A program made the position numbers and the translations under genes. Source: Leptidea sinapis (taxonomy: Eukaryota > Arthropoda > Insecta > Lepidoptera > Pieridae). From it: a DNA stretch of 64,000 bases. Below the pieces are notes generated by a model. The model was given only the letters and a program-made list of their open reading frames with translations. It did no database searches and had not been told where the DNA came from. Positions 1-10,620 of the stretch are shown piece after piece; the first letter of the stretch is position 1; every line of letters begins with the position of its first letter. Where the stretch lies: NCBI RefSeq assembly GCF_905404315.1, contig NC_066272.1, positions 7,812,001-7,876,000 on the forward strand, in the 5' to 3' direction.

Positions 1-175
1 CTAGCCCGTGGCCCTAATTAGATGAAGCCAGAATATCATATGGTATATACCATAATATATATGGGGAGAACCAAAGTCGGCGAGTACTGAGAAGGCAAGG
101 GGAACATTTCGCAGAAGTTTGCTCTGAAGAAATTACCCCTCATGGTAAAGGCTCAGTTATGTTTTGTGGCAATAA

Positions 176-228
176 TTAACATCAGGTGACCCCTACGTTC
201 GTTTGTCCTCCTCTTCTATAAAAAAAAC
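176..228 (+). mobile_element. LINE-B 3' tail fragment
   Basis: The stretch matches the last 50 bases of the jockey-like LINE-B seen best at 10621-10943, including the CGTTTGTCCTCCT motif and a short A tail. Only the 3' end is kept, as expected for a 5'-truncated retroposon. The preceding 175 bases are not assigned. Confidence 0.6.
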
Positions 229-483
229 AAATTATCTGTATGTTTTTATTATTCCCCACTCTTACGTACGCCACATTAAGTTAATATTTACATTATTGTT
301 TATTTATTATTCTAACTCCATCTAATAAAATACAAAAACATATAGACTGACTCATAATAGATGTAGTTTTTCAATGCAGTTGGTTAAATATCTAACACCA
401 GGGTACACTACACCACAGTGATGAGAGCAAATTTGAATATTTGCTGGGCGTTAAATCTTATAGGAAAAGAGGATGTAAAGAAT
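229..483. other. Unassigned AT-rich sequence
   Basis: No open frame, repeat match or structure was recognised here. Confidence 0.5.
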
Positions 484-775
484 ACGTAATAAGAGACGGC
501 ACAGCCTAAGTAAAAATCGAAATTTAATTTAGTATGAAACGTGCAGTCATTTGACATAAGTTTGAAAATAATTAATTAAATAATTACAGTATCGCGATTG
601 GCCACGATGTATAATCCGGCTAAGTTTGAAAGCGAACAGTTGCTTAAAACGTAGCGGATTTCGGCTATCCATTTTTTTTTCAAGATTATAGCCGTCATCT
701 GTCAATCTTTCAATGACTACCCGTTTCATACAATCGAGTGAATCGCTTTTTTCTTAGAGAGTTTCGCTAGGCTGC
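484..775. repeat. Family K repeat, copy 1
   Basis: Two blocks here (about 495-570 and 735-775) recur at 23475-23640: one holds CGTGCAGTCATTT and ACATAAG, the other TCTTAGAGAGTTTCGCTA. The sequence between the blocks differs between copies, so one copy has an insertion or the other a deletion. No coding signal. Element type is unknown. Confidence 0.55.
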
Positions 776-1195
776 TTATAGCATTCGTCCTTGGACTGGC
801 ATGAAGTACTATATCTTTGCGATATAGTCACTATTAATTTCCATTCCCAGCGCTCCGAAACTTGCTAAGTCACAAAAGGGAATGTTTCCGAAGAACGTTG
901 AAAGGATGACTGGGGATTTTGTAGTTACTACGAAAACCTGTCTTTAAGGAGTTAAGCTGAACAAGATTTAATTTGCCTGGTTCCAAAACTTCTCATGAGA
1001 GACCTTTACAATAGGAAAAGGAACAAGCTTCAAACGACACGCATCGAAGTATTATTTATCTTACATTGTTGTCTTTTAAGAGGATACAGAAGAAGTTTAT
1101 ATTCTGCTTACTAAGGACAAATCGCTACTCGTCCGTAAGTGTTCCGTCAACCGTTTAACTAAATAGTTCGTTGCCAGAATTGATTAGTTATTTGA
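776..1195. other. Unassigned sequence
   Basis: No supported gene or repeat was seen. Confidence 0.45.
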
Positions 1196-1199
1196 TTGT

Positions 1200-1860
1200 G
1201 AAGATTATTGTATATTTATATTTTATTTTATTTTTATTTAATATTTTTAAGAAAGCCAACAGCTGGTTTTACATACATTAAAATAGTTAACAAACATAAT
1301 ACGTTCGAGCTAATTATCTTAGGCTACCACATGTACATAGGAACAAATTTAATACTATTAAATCTAACATATTAATTACAAACAAACAACACAAGTTTAA
1401 TTAAAAGTTATTAAATAAAACTTCATAAAATTATTAAATAAAATCTTCTCGCACTCCTATCGCCACTTGAAACCATGATCAAAAAGGAGTAATTTCATTC
1501 CTAATGGTAATTTGTTAATCACTGCTAAATTGTTTTACCAAATAGGCTCTAATTGAATTATTACAGGAGTTAAAGACATCAATATTATCCGTGTCACAAA
1601 AATGATTGAATGATTGCATAGCTCTTAAAATAAATGTGTTTCTTCTATAATTTGTGCGACAGAATGGTACAGCAAAGATAGGCTGTTGTCTTAACATTCT
1701 ACTAGGGGTTGCCAGACAGACTTTGGTCAGTAATATATAACAGTCAATCATACTTCTTAGTATTTTGATTAAGGTGATTTTATCAGAAATATCTCTACGT
1801 GCTTTAAGCGGTAGAAGGTGGAAGCGCTTGCAGCGTTCTTCATAGCTTACATTAGGTATA
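1200..1860 (-). pseudogene. Jockey-superfamily LINE, C-terminal relic and 3' tail
   Basis: On the minus strand, 1860 down to about 1515 encodes a piece resembling the extreme C-terminus of jockey/CR1-type LINE ORF2 proteins: a segment like RCKRFHLLPLKARRDISDK, then VPFCRTNYRRNTF and FNHFC. This end lies beyond the reverse transcriptase core and has no catalytic motif. No start codon is meaningful because the copy is 5'-truncated. About 300 bases of AT-rich tail follow to about 1200. A RT-bearing copy was not found next to it. The clade is inferred from the general C-terminal pattern, not from an alignment. Confidence 0.55.
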
Positions 1861-1879
1861 TATCTATATAAAATAGTAG

Positions 1880-2485
1880 TATTAAAATATTTTTACTACG
1901 TACATGATACCAGAACTGTGATAACAAATTATAACTTTATGTATGTTTAGTGCAATAAAGTATTTTCATTAATTTTTTGATGTTGTAGTAGAAATAATTA
2001 ATATTACATTATTTCCAAGGATAACAATCATTCTGTTTAGTGTGTAGTTGGATAGGAAAACTATTATAAAAGCGCTTTGAATGCAGCAGCTTAGTTCAAT
2101 ATTCCTATGAATAGTAAAAGTTTGAGCTCAATGCAAATATTTATTTTGTACCCGGAAACCAGGTCATCTAAAACAAATCTGCTGTCTATTCATATTTCAA
2201 TTCAATTCAAATCATATCATATTCTTAATTTACTATAGATATATTAATTTGTTTGCATTAAACAATATGTTACACTTAAAATATTTAAATATTCAGCTTA
2301 AATTTAGCACCGAAAATATACGCTTACAGATGAGGCATAGCCTAAAATAATAATAGTAAGCATATTTAATCAAGAGTATAGATTACATATTGGAGTTTAC
2401 TCCTTAAGAATCAATTTTAATATATGGCGCCCGGTATGAGAAACATATGGAGTTTTTGGTGCGCATCATTTCACCTTTCACTTTT
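1880..2485. other. Unassigned AT-rich sequence
   Basis: AT-rich sequence with no coding signal. A block near 2197-2215 (TTCAATTCAATTCAAAT) resembles the tails of lepidopteran retroposons, but no element could be delimited. Confidence 0.4.
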
Positions 2486-2488
2486 CTG

Positions 2489-2550
2489 TTGTGTGTGTGT
2501 GTGTGTGTGTGTATGTGTGTGTGTGTGTGTGTATGTGTGTGTGTATATAT
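2489..2550. repeat. (GT)n microsatellite
   Basis: An imperfect dinucleotide run of GT with two TATG interruptions, passing into TA repeats on the right. It is responsible for a spurious minus-strand open frame rich in His and Thr. Confidence 0.95.
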
Positions 2551-2799
2551 ACTTATATACTTGTGTGTAGTCATACATATACACAGTATACTGCGTGATA
2601 GCTTACGCATGTAGTATAATATACTTTAGGGTGTGCCAAAATGTAACTATTAGCTTATACGCTTTTATTAGCTTCTGCTGTATGTGTGTTTGTAACCGAC
2701 TCCATTGGACTTGATATTGTTTAGTAAATGTTCAAAGACAATCGTTCTTGAGGAGTAAACTTCAGTCGTGCGTCGGAGCTGACTCACACACTTTTTTTT

Positions 2800-3440
2800 T
2801 AATATGTTAGTAACTTAAAAAATTATACCTTAAACTAATGTTATTACTTAAGGAATTAAACTTTCTCCAGCCAGTTTTTACCTGCCACTGTAACAAGGAC
2901 ATAACTCCATGGCATGTTGTGCTGTTAGTAATCGATGTATAATTTTCTTTATTCATGTTTGGCTTGCGTATGTGAGGCACGGTAAGATACATGTATCCAT
3001 TACCACCTTTTTTAACTCTAAGCTGAAGGATCCTTTTAATATTTTGTTATGTTATCCAGAACATTTTCCAAGATTTTTTGATTCTTCTTTCTACTTCTTC
3101 TTCCTTACTATTAGAGTTAAAAGATATTTGCTTCCCAAGATATACATAATCTTCTATATATTGTATATAATTTGAGTCTATTTATCAGTATACTTAGTTA
3201 TTTTGTTTTACTGGTGTTTATATGTAAGCCAACTTTTTTGCTAGCATTATTTAAAGCTTGCATCATTTGTTCGAGTTTGGAAGCCGAGTTACCGGAGAGT
3301 GCTATGTCATCTGCAAACCTAAAGTGACTTAGGTGCTTATTACCAATCCATATGCCATTGGCCGTCCAGTCCAATTGTTTAAAGACATAACCTACACGTT
3401 ACGAACTCAGAGCATCTCCTAGTCCACAATTTCTTAAGGC
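2800..3440 (-). pseudogene. RTE-like LINE reverse transcriptase relic
   Basis: Reading the minus strand from 3440, a reverse transcriptase piece appears with the catalytic motif HFRFADDIALSG (FADD box), followed by KLEQMMQALNNASKKVGLHI. Further 3' come segments typical of this LINE type just after the RT core: YLGKLIS, then ERRIKKSWKMFW, and PCLTYASQTW near 2960. Several frames are needed, so the copy is broken by small indels. The 5' half of the protein, including any endonuclease, is missing. A C-terminal piece of a similar LINE occurs at 10135-10480. The FADD box is read directly; the RTE-like assignment is by general resemblance. Confidence 0.7.
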
Positions 3441-3541
3441 GTATTGAACTATTAATTTTTTAAATTAACTATTAATTGGATAACGAAGTTATCGCTTTTG
3501 GCTATGTAACTCTTGTTTCTATTAATATGGTAATCTACTTA

Positions 3542-4812
3542 GTCTTGCCATAAATACTGAAACAAAGAAACAACAAATTTTCTATTGCAAATAACATTTA
3601 CTATCTTTACAGTGTGTTAGTTTAATACATAAATGTAAAAAAATTAAATATAAAAAGCATATTCGAAGTGGTCTCCACTAGCTGCAATACAGTTCTTTAA
3701 ACGTTGAGGCCAGTTATCAATAGAAGCACGCATTCTTTCCATGAGAACATTCTCCACTGCCAATCGTACGTATTGTTTTAGGGACTCCAAATTATCATGG
3801 CGTTTAGAGCAAGCCATACTCTCTACAACTGACCATAAATCATAAGATCGGGACTAGACGACAGCCAGTCTTCAGCTCTGATGAAGTCCGAAGCGTTCGT
3901 TTCCAATCAATACTGCGTAGACTGAGCTTTATGACCCGGCGCCGAGTCTTGCTGGAAGGACCATTCTTGGTTATTGAACATGGTGTTGTTAAGGGGCTTC
4001 ATTACCTTCTCAATAATGGTATCTTGATATATTGTGCCCATGTTTTGATACCTTTTTCACAAATGATGGCTCATAGCTAATAAATAAATACCCCACCAAA
4101 CCATCACTGAAGTCGGATAGTGCCCACGTGCACTCTGTCGACTAATTGGAAAGCTTCCTTAGAGCTTTGTGCATAAATATGGTCATTTTGTTTGTTAAAA
4201 TGTTGCTCAATTGTAAAAAAAATTTCAACCGTAAACAAATTTTTCTGTGACCTCCCTTTGCGTACCGCTTCAGTAGTTGTTTCGATTTTACCACCTACTC
4301 TTTTTTAAATTTTCAGTTAAGAAATGACCTCTCTAATAGGCTGCAAGCCCTAAGTCATCTGTTTAAATACGTGACATGGTTCTAGGTGCTATATTCATCT
4401 CCCGAGATAAAATCTTTTGCTTTCAGACAGGATTTCTTGGAATTCGTTCCCTTACTGCTTTGACCACCTTTTTCGTACGAACACTACGTGGACGGCCAGA
4501 TCTTTTTCGGTCACAAACAGAAAAGGTCTCATTGTACCTATTAATAGCCCGGTAAACAAAGATTTTACTAATACCAAGCGTATGGAGAGTTTTAAGAAAT
4601 TCATTTGGCTCCTACTTTGTGTAATGTCATCACAGCCATTCGGTTCTCTTTATCATCCCACTCCATTTTAATATCGCAAAATATTGTACAATGTATTGGC
4701 ACCAGAAAGAGAGAAAAATCATGGAACAATCATATAAAAATGAAAGATTCCTAATTCAAATGTAATATTTTGTTGTTTTTGTTTTTAATTGTTACAATAT
4801 TTATGGCCAGAC
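3542..4812 (-). mobile_element. Full-length Tc1/mariner-type DNA transposon (dead)
   Basis: Imperfect terminal inverted repeats bound the element: the left end reads GTCTTGCCATAAATACTG and the right end, on the minus strand, GTCTGGCCATAAATATTG. Similarity continues inward for about 50 bases. A TA dinucleotide flanks each side (3540-3541 and 4813-4814), as expected for IS630-Tc1-mariner insertion. The length of about 1.27 kb fits the superfamily. The interior encodes a broken transposase on the minus strand. Confidence 0.85.
3650..4672 (-). pseudogene. Tc1/mariner transposase pseudogene
   Basis: The minus strand begins near 4670 with ATG and a piece containing EFLKTLHTLGISK, an N-terminal helix-turn-helix region. 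Downstream it reads SVCDRKRSGRPRSVRTKK, the GRPR-type linker, and later FQQDSAPGHKAQSTQ, which carries the second catalytic Asp. SSSPDL follows, with the probable third catalytic Asp, and the protein ends in GDHFEYAFYI at about 3652. Transposases of this family cut and paste the element through a DD(E/D) RNase H-like fold. Frameshifts and stops, for example around 3860, 3960 and 4060, break the frame, so this copy cannot encode an active enzyme. Confidence 0.85.
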
Positions 4813-4819
4813 TAAATAT

Positions 4820-5017
4820 ATTATTATTATTCTGTGGTATTTTATGTGTGCCACAAATGTATGTGCGTGCTTGGGGGTGTCATAAATTATCACGTGAAGT
4901 CGGAGCGGTTTTGTGCTAAGAAGGGAATTAAAGAACAGGCAAATGTAAGGAACGACCTACCTGGTATTCCTCTGTTCTCTTCTTGCAGCTGTGTTGATGT
5001 GGACTGTTGATTGTAAT
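4820..5017. other. Unassigned sequence
   Basis: Short gap between a mariner element and a family A repeat; nothing recognised. Confidence 0.4.
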
Positions 5018-5127
5018 TTAGGGTTTTTCAATAATCTTGAGCGGCACTGCATTTTAATGGGCATGGCGTATCAATTACCACCAGCTGAACGTCCTGCTCA
5101 TCTCGTCCCTTATTTTCATAAAAAAAA
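5018..5127 (+). mobile_element. Family A SINE-like repeat, 5'-truncated
   Basis: Matches the 3' 110 bases of family A, from GAGCGGCACTGCA through CTCGTCCCTTATTTTCATA to an A run. It abuts a second copy in the opposite orientation at 5128, making a head-on inverted pair. Confidence 0.8.
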
Positions 5128-5361
5128 TGATACGCCTTGCCCATTACAATGCAGTGCCGCTCAGTATTCTTGAAAAACCCAAAAATTCTGACCGGCTAAT
5201 TGCGCTCGTCACCTTGAGACATAAGATGTTAAGACTCATTTTCCCAGTAATTTCATAAGCTACAGCGCCTTTCAGACTGAATCATAGTAAAGTTTACACA
5301 TTACTGTTTCACGGTAGAAATAATCTAGCCGGCGTCCTGTGCGAAGGAGCCTCCCACTGGT
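5128..5361 (-). mobile_element. Family A repeat, inverted partner
   Basis: Family A in minus orientation. It runs from TGATACGCC to GGAGCCTCCCACTGGT but lacks the A-tail end, which was lost at the junction with the preceding plus copy. It ends exactly where a LINE-B tail begins. Confidence 0.8.
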
Positions 5362-5432
5362 GTTGCAAGAGAATGTGAGTGTTCACTAAGCATTAGGTAA
5401 TCCGTACACTCGTTTGTCCTATTCCTCCTAAA
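5358..5432 (+). mobile_element. LINE-B 3' tail fragment
   Basis: GGTGTTGCAAGAGAATGTG and CGTACACTCGTTTGTCCT match the end of LINE-B at 10860-10930. The join to family A falls in a shared CTGGT, so the two repeats form a chimeric junction. Confidence 0.65.
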
Positions 5433-5439
5433 AATGTAA

Positions 5440-6370
5440 GATAGTTTGATTTGATTTAAAAAAGAAACAAAAAATTGCCAATTGAGTGCCCGTCTTGTTT
5501 GAAGCCGACAGCTTGTCTAACTCCTAACTAGTAGTGGGATGGACATGCACATTGGATATTCAACACACACATACTCGTAAACTTTACTTTTTGACCTGGA
5601 GCCGCCAATTGAACATGCCCGATACTATCAACAAAGTATTGACACTTTTTTATTACATTTACGCAAGGTATTTTTGGTATTTATGCTATCCATTCCTACT
5701 CTGTGGTTTTAGTTAGTATCTAACAAATGAATTGATTTTATTTGTGGTTTATGATTGAATGAATTGATTTGTGTTATATGCTTACGGTTTATAATATTTA
5801 TTATTCAGTGCTATTATTGTAAAGTTATAAGAAATTTTGTGGCACGGATGAGTTTAAACATATAAAATATACTAGATATGGATGGAATTGAGAATCTAAA
5901 CCAATCTCAAATTCACTGGAACACAGAAAAAAATCATCAATATCGATCAAGCCGTTTAGGAGGTCGTTCAATTGTGAATCTAATATAGATATAGATAGGA
6001 GGACAAACTACAGTTAATACAAATGAAAGCGAGGATGAAGATCTAAATAAATTCGAAATAAAAATTATATCTAATATTAATATTTACTATTTTAATATCG
6101 TTATTAAGCACCTGGCTAAAAAAAAATAAAAAAATAATAAAAATATTGGTTTATTTATTTATGTGCTGACCGTACACGTCCACACACACAAATGCAAAAA
6201 TGTCATTAAAGTAATTTTTATTCAGGTACATGTTTTGCAAAAATAATAAAAATAAAATAAAACTGAGACTTCTGATCTTTCTCTTGATGATAACCTGACA
6301 CTGCCTAAAGAATTCTGAAGAGACGGCAACCTGGTGAAAATCAATGGTCAGGGCTATATATTGATGATGG
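5440..6370. other. Unassigned AT-rich sequence
   Basis: No gene or repeat recognised; small open frames here have no recognisable motif. Confidence 0.4.
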
Positions 6371-6374
6371 AAGA

Positions 6375-6812
6375 TAGAGATAACCCTGCGATCTGGTCAA
6401 GATCTCCGGAATACGTTGGATTAGAGCAGCGCAGTACCATTGGAGACTCCTTTGCACAGGAAGCCGGCAAGATTATGGGTACCACAACGGCGCCTATTTC
6501 AGTAATGTGTAAACATTACTGTGTTTCTGTCCGAAGGGGGCCGTAGCTAGTGAAATTTCTGGGCAAATGAGACTTAACATCTTATGTCTTAAGGTGACGA
6601 GAGCAATTGTAATGCCGCTCAGAATTTTTCGGACTTTTTCAAGAATCCTGAGCGGCACTGCATTGTTATGGGCATATCAATTACCATCAGATGAACATCC
6701 TGCTCGTCTCGTCCCTTATTTTCATAAAAAAGCGCTTCACTGATCGTCGTGGAAATCTTTGGGGGAGGTTTTTGTCCAGCAGTGGACTTCTTCTGGCTGA
6801 TGATGATGAATG
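6375..6812 (+). mobile_element. RTE LINE 3' end split by a family A insertion
   Basis: The flanks at 6375-6434 and 6732-6812 are colinear with the RTE C-terminus at 34790-34925. The left flank holds ATCTGGTCAAGATC, the right TCGTCGTGGAAATCTTTGGG, and it ends in the TGATGATGATG tail. Between them lies a family A copy. The protein piece is only the last 40 or so residues of ORF2 and has no catalytic motif. Confidence 0.75.
6436..6731 (+). mobile_element. Family A repeat, near full length
   Basis: A near-complete copy, from the ACCAGTGGGAGGCTCC-like start to TCCCTTATTTTCATA plus an A tail. It lacks a few bases in the GCAGTAATG region. It interrupts an RTE LINE tail. GCGCAG on the left and GCGCTT on the right may be remnants of a short target-site duplication. 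Confidence 0.85.
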
Positions 6813-6814
6813 AA

Positions 6815-7145
6815 GCCTGCAGGAAATGCTCATAATTAATGATGCTCTTCTAAGACACATAGTATAACTTTATGTGGCAAAATCAGGGTTTCCTAGTAGT
6901 AAGCCTGGTTTTGGCACATTCTATAAAGCCAGACCTTTGACTACGAGTACTAACTTTCACGGACATTATTGTCGTACGTCATCGACTTTTCACCACCAGT
7001 TATCAATATCTTTAAACACGATTCGATTTTATTTATTCTCAATAAAAAATAGCAATAAATGGAACATGGTTCATTAGATTTCTTTCAGTGAGCTCGGGTT
7101 CCACACCAAATAATGTTGAGTTTTTGTGTAGCTGAAATTAAATAC
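6815..7145. other. Unassigned sequence
   Basis: No supported feature. A short plus-strand open frame at 6874-7077 has no recognisable motif. Confidence 0.4.
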
Positions 7146-7149
7146 GTGT

Positions 7150-7650
7150 TGAAAACGAAGTAATTCAAATTCAATATTTTTATTCATAATAGGGTTCAAA
7201 GTCAAAAACTACCACCCATTCAAAATAGAGTGACTGCCTCAGCCCTGAGAAGAAAGGGCGCAAAAAACTCCTCGGGATTCTTTTATATAAAAAATGGATT
7301 ACAATGTACAATAAACAGTTATAATTAAAGAACCTGAGGGTGCTCGCCTCATTCCTAATCTGCCGTATCATTAAGATAATAATTTTTCAATGAATAATAT
7401 TGTAAAAGCATATAAATCGCCCAATAAAAGACTTACTAACTTGATACATATGATAATGATATATATACTTATGATTGTCACAGTTTATAGCAAATTCTTC
7501 AATGTGCTTATGAACAAATAGAACTATTATAAGATTTAAATTTCTCTCTTAGTGATTCTTTAGGACCTAGGTTATAAATAGCGCGAATAACCCTCTTTTT
7601 CAGCACAAAGTTGGTATAAATATTGGATAAATAATACAGTTTAACTTTGC
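7150..7650 (-). pseudogene. Jockey/CR1-like LINE C-terminus and 3' tail
   Basis: On the minus strand, KKRVIRAIYNLGPKESLR (about 7610-7550) matches the usual post-RT segment of jockey/CR1-type LINEs (an ...RAIYNLGPRDSLR pattern). SKSFIGRFICFYN follows near 7420, another conserved element of the same C-terminus. The tail at 7155-7350 carries AT-rich sequence and a GAAAGGGCG block ahead of ATTCAAATTCAATATTT. The longer minus open frame reaching 7906 is only partly LINE, and its N-terminal 85 residues are not recognised. Confidence 0.6.
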
Positions 7651-7909
7651 AATTAATTTCATAGTGTCCTAATCTCTTAGTTCTATACTTACAGACAATT
7701 TTTTTTACTAATGAAAAAAGTACATTTGTAATGATATATGCAATAGTATTTAATCGTATTTTAAATTTTCGAGATTGTTTACGAAAGTGAATTTTTAAGA
7801 TAATTATAAAATTCAGATAACACTCATCGAAAATAATTATTAATAATATAACTGCAAGTTTTAATAGTATAAGTTTCCTATTAATTATATATTTCATTGT
7901 ACACAAACA

Positions 7910-8700
7910 AGAAGAAAGAGAAAACTATGAATTTAAAAACTAAGTCTTAAGGAGATTGAATTATATGAAAATAGTGCACTACTAGCCAAAATCAGCGCTA
8001 ACTGCTCACCCTACAATGGTTGCCCTTTCGACAATTTAAATTAATTAATTAATTAATAATTAAAAAAAAGTAAGCAATGAAAAAATTAGACGGTTGGTAC
8101 ATAATCAAAAATAATTATTAACTTATAATTTTATAATTATTTTGTATAATAGTATTAGTAGTTATTGGCAAATATACATAACGGAAAAAATCATAAATCC
8201 TCAAGTAAGATCATCTTTCAAAAGGGCATGTCTTTAGAAAAATAATATTTGTACGGTGAGAAAGAAATCAGATTTGTACACTGTGAAATCAGTAGTAAGG
8301 ATTATAGAAAAAAATCATATTAAAGAAAGATCAAAGAAAAGCTTGTAATATCATGTTTTTCGTTCGGAATAATATGAATTGTACTATAGACTAAGCCATT
8401 TATTTCTCACAATATAGTAAATCCTTTTATCTTTCAAAAACACAAAGGTAAATTCTCGAAAGAATGAAGGTTTAATCTTCACAGAAGATGCAGGATTGAA
8501 ACGTTCCCCGGTACTTTAAGCTCAAGTGCTGATAATATATTATTTAGTTTCTCATGAAAATGGTAAAAATTTGAACACAAAAGTACTGTTTCTCTTAGAA
8601 AATTATATGTGTAGTTCTATTTGTACAAGTATATATTTTATTCTGCCGACCGGAAAATAATTAAATAGTATCGCATGTCCGGCTACATGTGGAGTACTGC
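7910..8700. other. Unassigned AT-rich sequence
   Basis: Long AT-rich stretch with no coding signal and no recognised repeat. Confidence 0.45.
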
Positions 8701-8769
8701 TCTTATCTCTGGTCTGGTGCACTCTTAAGTTATACTTCGAAGTCCATTTGAAAGTCTGTAAAGCAGAAC

Positions 8770-8905
8770 TGCTCTATTAGGCGTGGATAGTTTGCGAAAA
8801 CATTGAACGTTGGAGTGGCATACAGATTTCGCTTCACTGTGTACTCTACAGCATTTACCACGTGGAGTAATCCGAAGAGCTGGTAAAATTTTTCCACACC
8901 ATACC
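8770..8905 (+). mobile_element. LINE-B coding fragment, strongly diverged
   Basis: Bases around 8800-8890 align with the LINE-B segment at 29640-29720, sharing GTCGCTTCA-like and TACCGCATTTA-like words and AAGAGCTG. There are many substitutions. The piece comes from the C-terminal third of the LINE protein. It lies upstream of a RT piece on the same strand, the reverse of normal order, so these are separate or rearranged copies. Confidence 0.45.
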
Positions 8906-9004
8906 AATCAATGTATGAAACTTCTCGTGGTCTTACAGGATGCTACGACTCTGGCACCTGCAACTACGAGTCACCTACCTTAAAGGGCTTCTGTATACGT
9001 AACA

Positions 9005-9300
9005 CATAGATAGGCGGCTCCCTCAAACCTTGCGTAAGTGGACCTCCATCTTCCTCACTGAGCGCAGCATACAGGTCGTTTTTGACGGTTATTGCTCGAA
9101 CCCGAATCCCGTGAAGGTTGGAGTGCCCAAGGCTCTGTGCTACACTTTTGGACACAGCCTCGTGTTTATGTCTTCTATCGAGCCCTCTCTTGAGAAGGTC
9201 GTGGAATGGGGTTAAATGAATCTTATCCAATTTCACACCCAGAATACTCAAGTTTGCGCGTTTACCACTAAAAATCTCCACTTGTCTTATCACCGCTCTT
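9005..9300 (+). pseudogene. Jockey-like reverse transcriptase relic (LINE-B type)
   Basis: The plus strand reads FLTERSIQVVFDGYCSN, the stretch before RT motif 4 in jockey-like LINEs. A damaged version of the VPQG...SPTLF box follows (GVPKALCYTFG), and then EPSLEKVVEWG and TQVCAFTTK, which come after the catalytic box. The YADD catalytic segment that should lie between them is deleted. An in-frame stop follows VVEWG. Reverse transcription by this copy is impossible. Confidence 0.7.
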
Positions 9301-9359
9301 ACTCTTACTTATTACAGCTTCCTTAAAGCCTCGCCTTGTATCAGAATACTGGCTCTCGA

Positions 9360-9505
9360 AATCTCAAAGTCAAAATTTTTTATTTGCCAGAAACTTTTAC
9401 AAGTAAAGTTGTAACATATTTAAGAGTAGGCACAAGTTTCGTCTTGACAGACATACAAATATTATTATGGAGGGTACCACTCTATCTGCCACAGGGAGTG
9501 TTTTG
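9360..9505 (-). mobile_element. Probable retroposon tail
   Basis: TCAAAGTCAAAATTTTTTAT at the left resembles the A-rich 3' tails of lepidopteran LINEs in minus orientation, and the sequence up to 9500 is denser in G and C than its surroundings. No protein piece is attached. Confidence 0.35.
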
Positions 9506-9814
9506 AAAAGCTATTTTACTTTTTTTGAAAAAGTTGTTTTTTTTTTGTTTACTAATTAATTAATTTACAAATACTGCTGAGTATGAGGCTGCTGAGCTGA
9601 GCTATACATAAAGTATACATAAGAAATGGAGAGCAACATGGATATTTCCTCAACAAGATATATTTATTTGTATTTGAGAATGAGTCATTTGAATGTACAC
9701 GTAAGTCTATGTTGCAGAATATACAGGCAGGACAATAATGTATTCCGTACTCGGCCACAAATCACGGGCGAATCAAATCTTAAACGTTGTGTTTGTGCAG
9801 AATTGCACGATGTG

Positions 9815-9992
9815 TTTTTTTTATGAAAATAAGGGACGAGACGAGCAGGACGTTCAGATGTTGGTAATTGATACGCCCTGCCCATTATAATGCAGTGCCG
9901 CTCAGGATTACTGAAAAACCCAAAAATTCAGAGCGGTACTACAACTGCCCATAATCTATCCGGCATCTGGTGCAAAGGAGCCTCCCACTGGT
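9815..9992 (-). mobile_element. Family A repeat with internal deletion
   Basis: Both ends are present: a T run then ATGAAAATAAGGGACGAGAC at the left, and GGAGCCTCCCACTGGT at the right. About 130 internal bases are missing between ACTACAACTGC and CCATAATCTA. Confidence 0.85.
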
Positions 9993-10134
9993 AAATTGTT
10001 ATGTAAATTATTGTTATAAAATTTTTACTTCAGAGAATTCTTCTGTAGTAATGTAAGTCTTTAAATTTTTTCTTAATAAACCTATATAAGTCTAATTTCT
10101 TGCATGTTCTTATGGGCTCTTATATTCCAAACAA

Positions 10135-10500
10135 ATGATTAAACCGGTTAAATTAATTAAAATGTATTATTCAAAATATAAGATAAGAAACACTGACCTG
10201 AGGAAAATTACGAAACTTATCGACATACTTAAACGAATCGACCAACAAAAGTTGAGATGGGCAGGGCACATGATGCGAGATAAAATGGAGCAAAAGACTT
10301 ACAGAATGGTATCCAAGAGATAGCAAAAGAAAACGAGGAAGACAGAACACAAGATGGGAAGATGAAATGAAATTGACAGCAGAACCAAACTGGAAAAGAG
10401 TTGCCCAAAACAAGAAAGAGTGGAAATCGTTGGAGGAGGCCTTTGTCAATCGACACGCCGAACAAAGATACATTTTATAGTCTATACTTTAATTTATTTT
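10135..10500 (+). pseudogene. RTE-like LINE C-terminal relic
   Basis: The plus strand encodes DILKRIDQQKLRWAGHMMRD, then in another frame KRKRGRQNTRWEDEMKL and WKSLEEAFVNRHAEQRY before a stop at about 10480. The LRWAGH and (G)R...RW.D...W.SLEEAF spacing is typical of the zinc-poor C-terminal tail of RTE-like ORF2. One frameshift near 10320 breaks it. No RT core is present. Confidence 0.65.
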
Positions 10501-10620
10501 TAATTTTAATTTAATTTTAAACTATAGGTTATAATTTTGTTTTTTCAAATGTTAATTGTTTTTTTAGTTCGGAATAAAATGACTTTATTACACGTATTAT
10601 TCAAAAGTAAACAAGTGTAA

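Noticed and set aside
2404..2610. Minus open frame with a Thr-His run
   Set aside because: Translation of the (GT)n microsatellite, not a gene.
7508..7906. 132-codon minus open frame as a new gene
   Set aside because: Its C-terminal part is LINE; the N-terminal part is AT-driven Ile/Leu/Lys-rich sequence with no motif.
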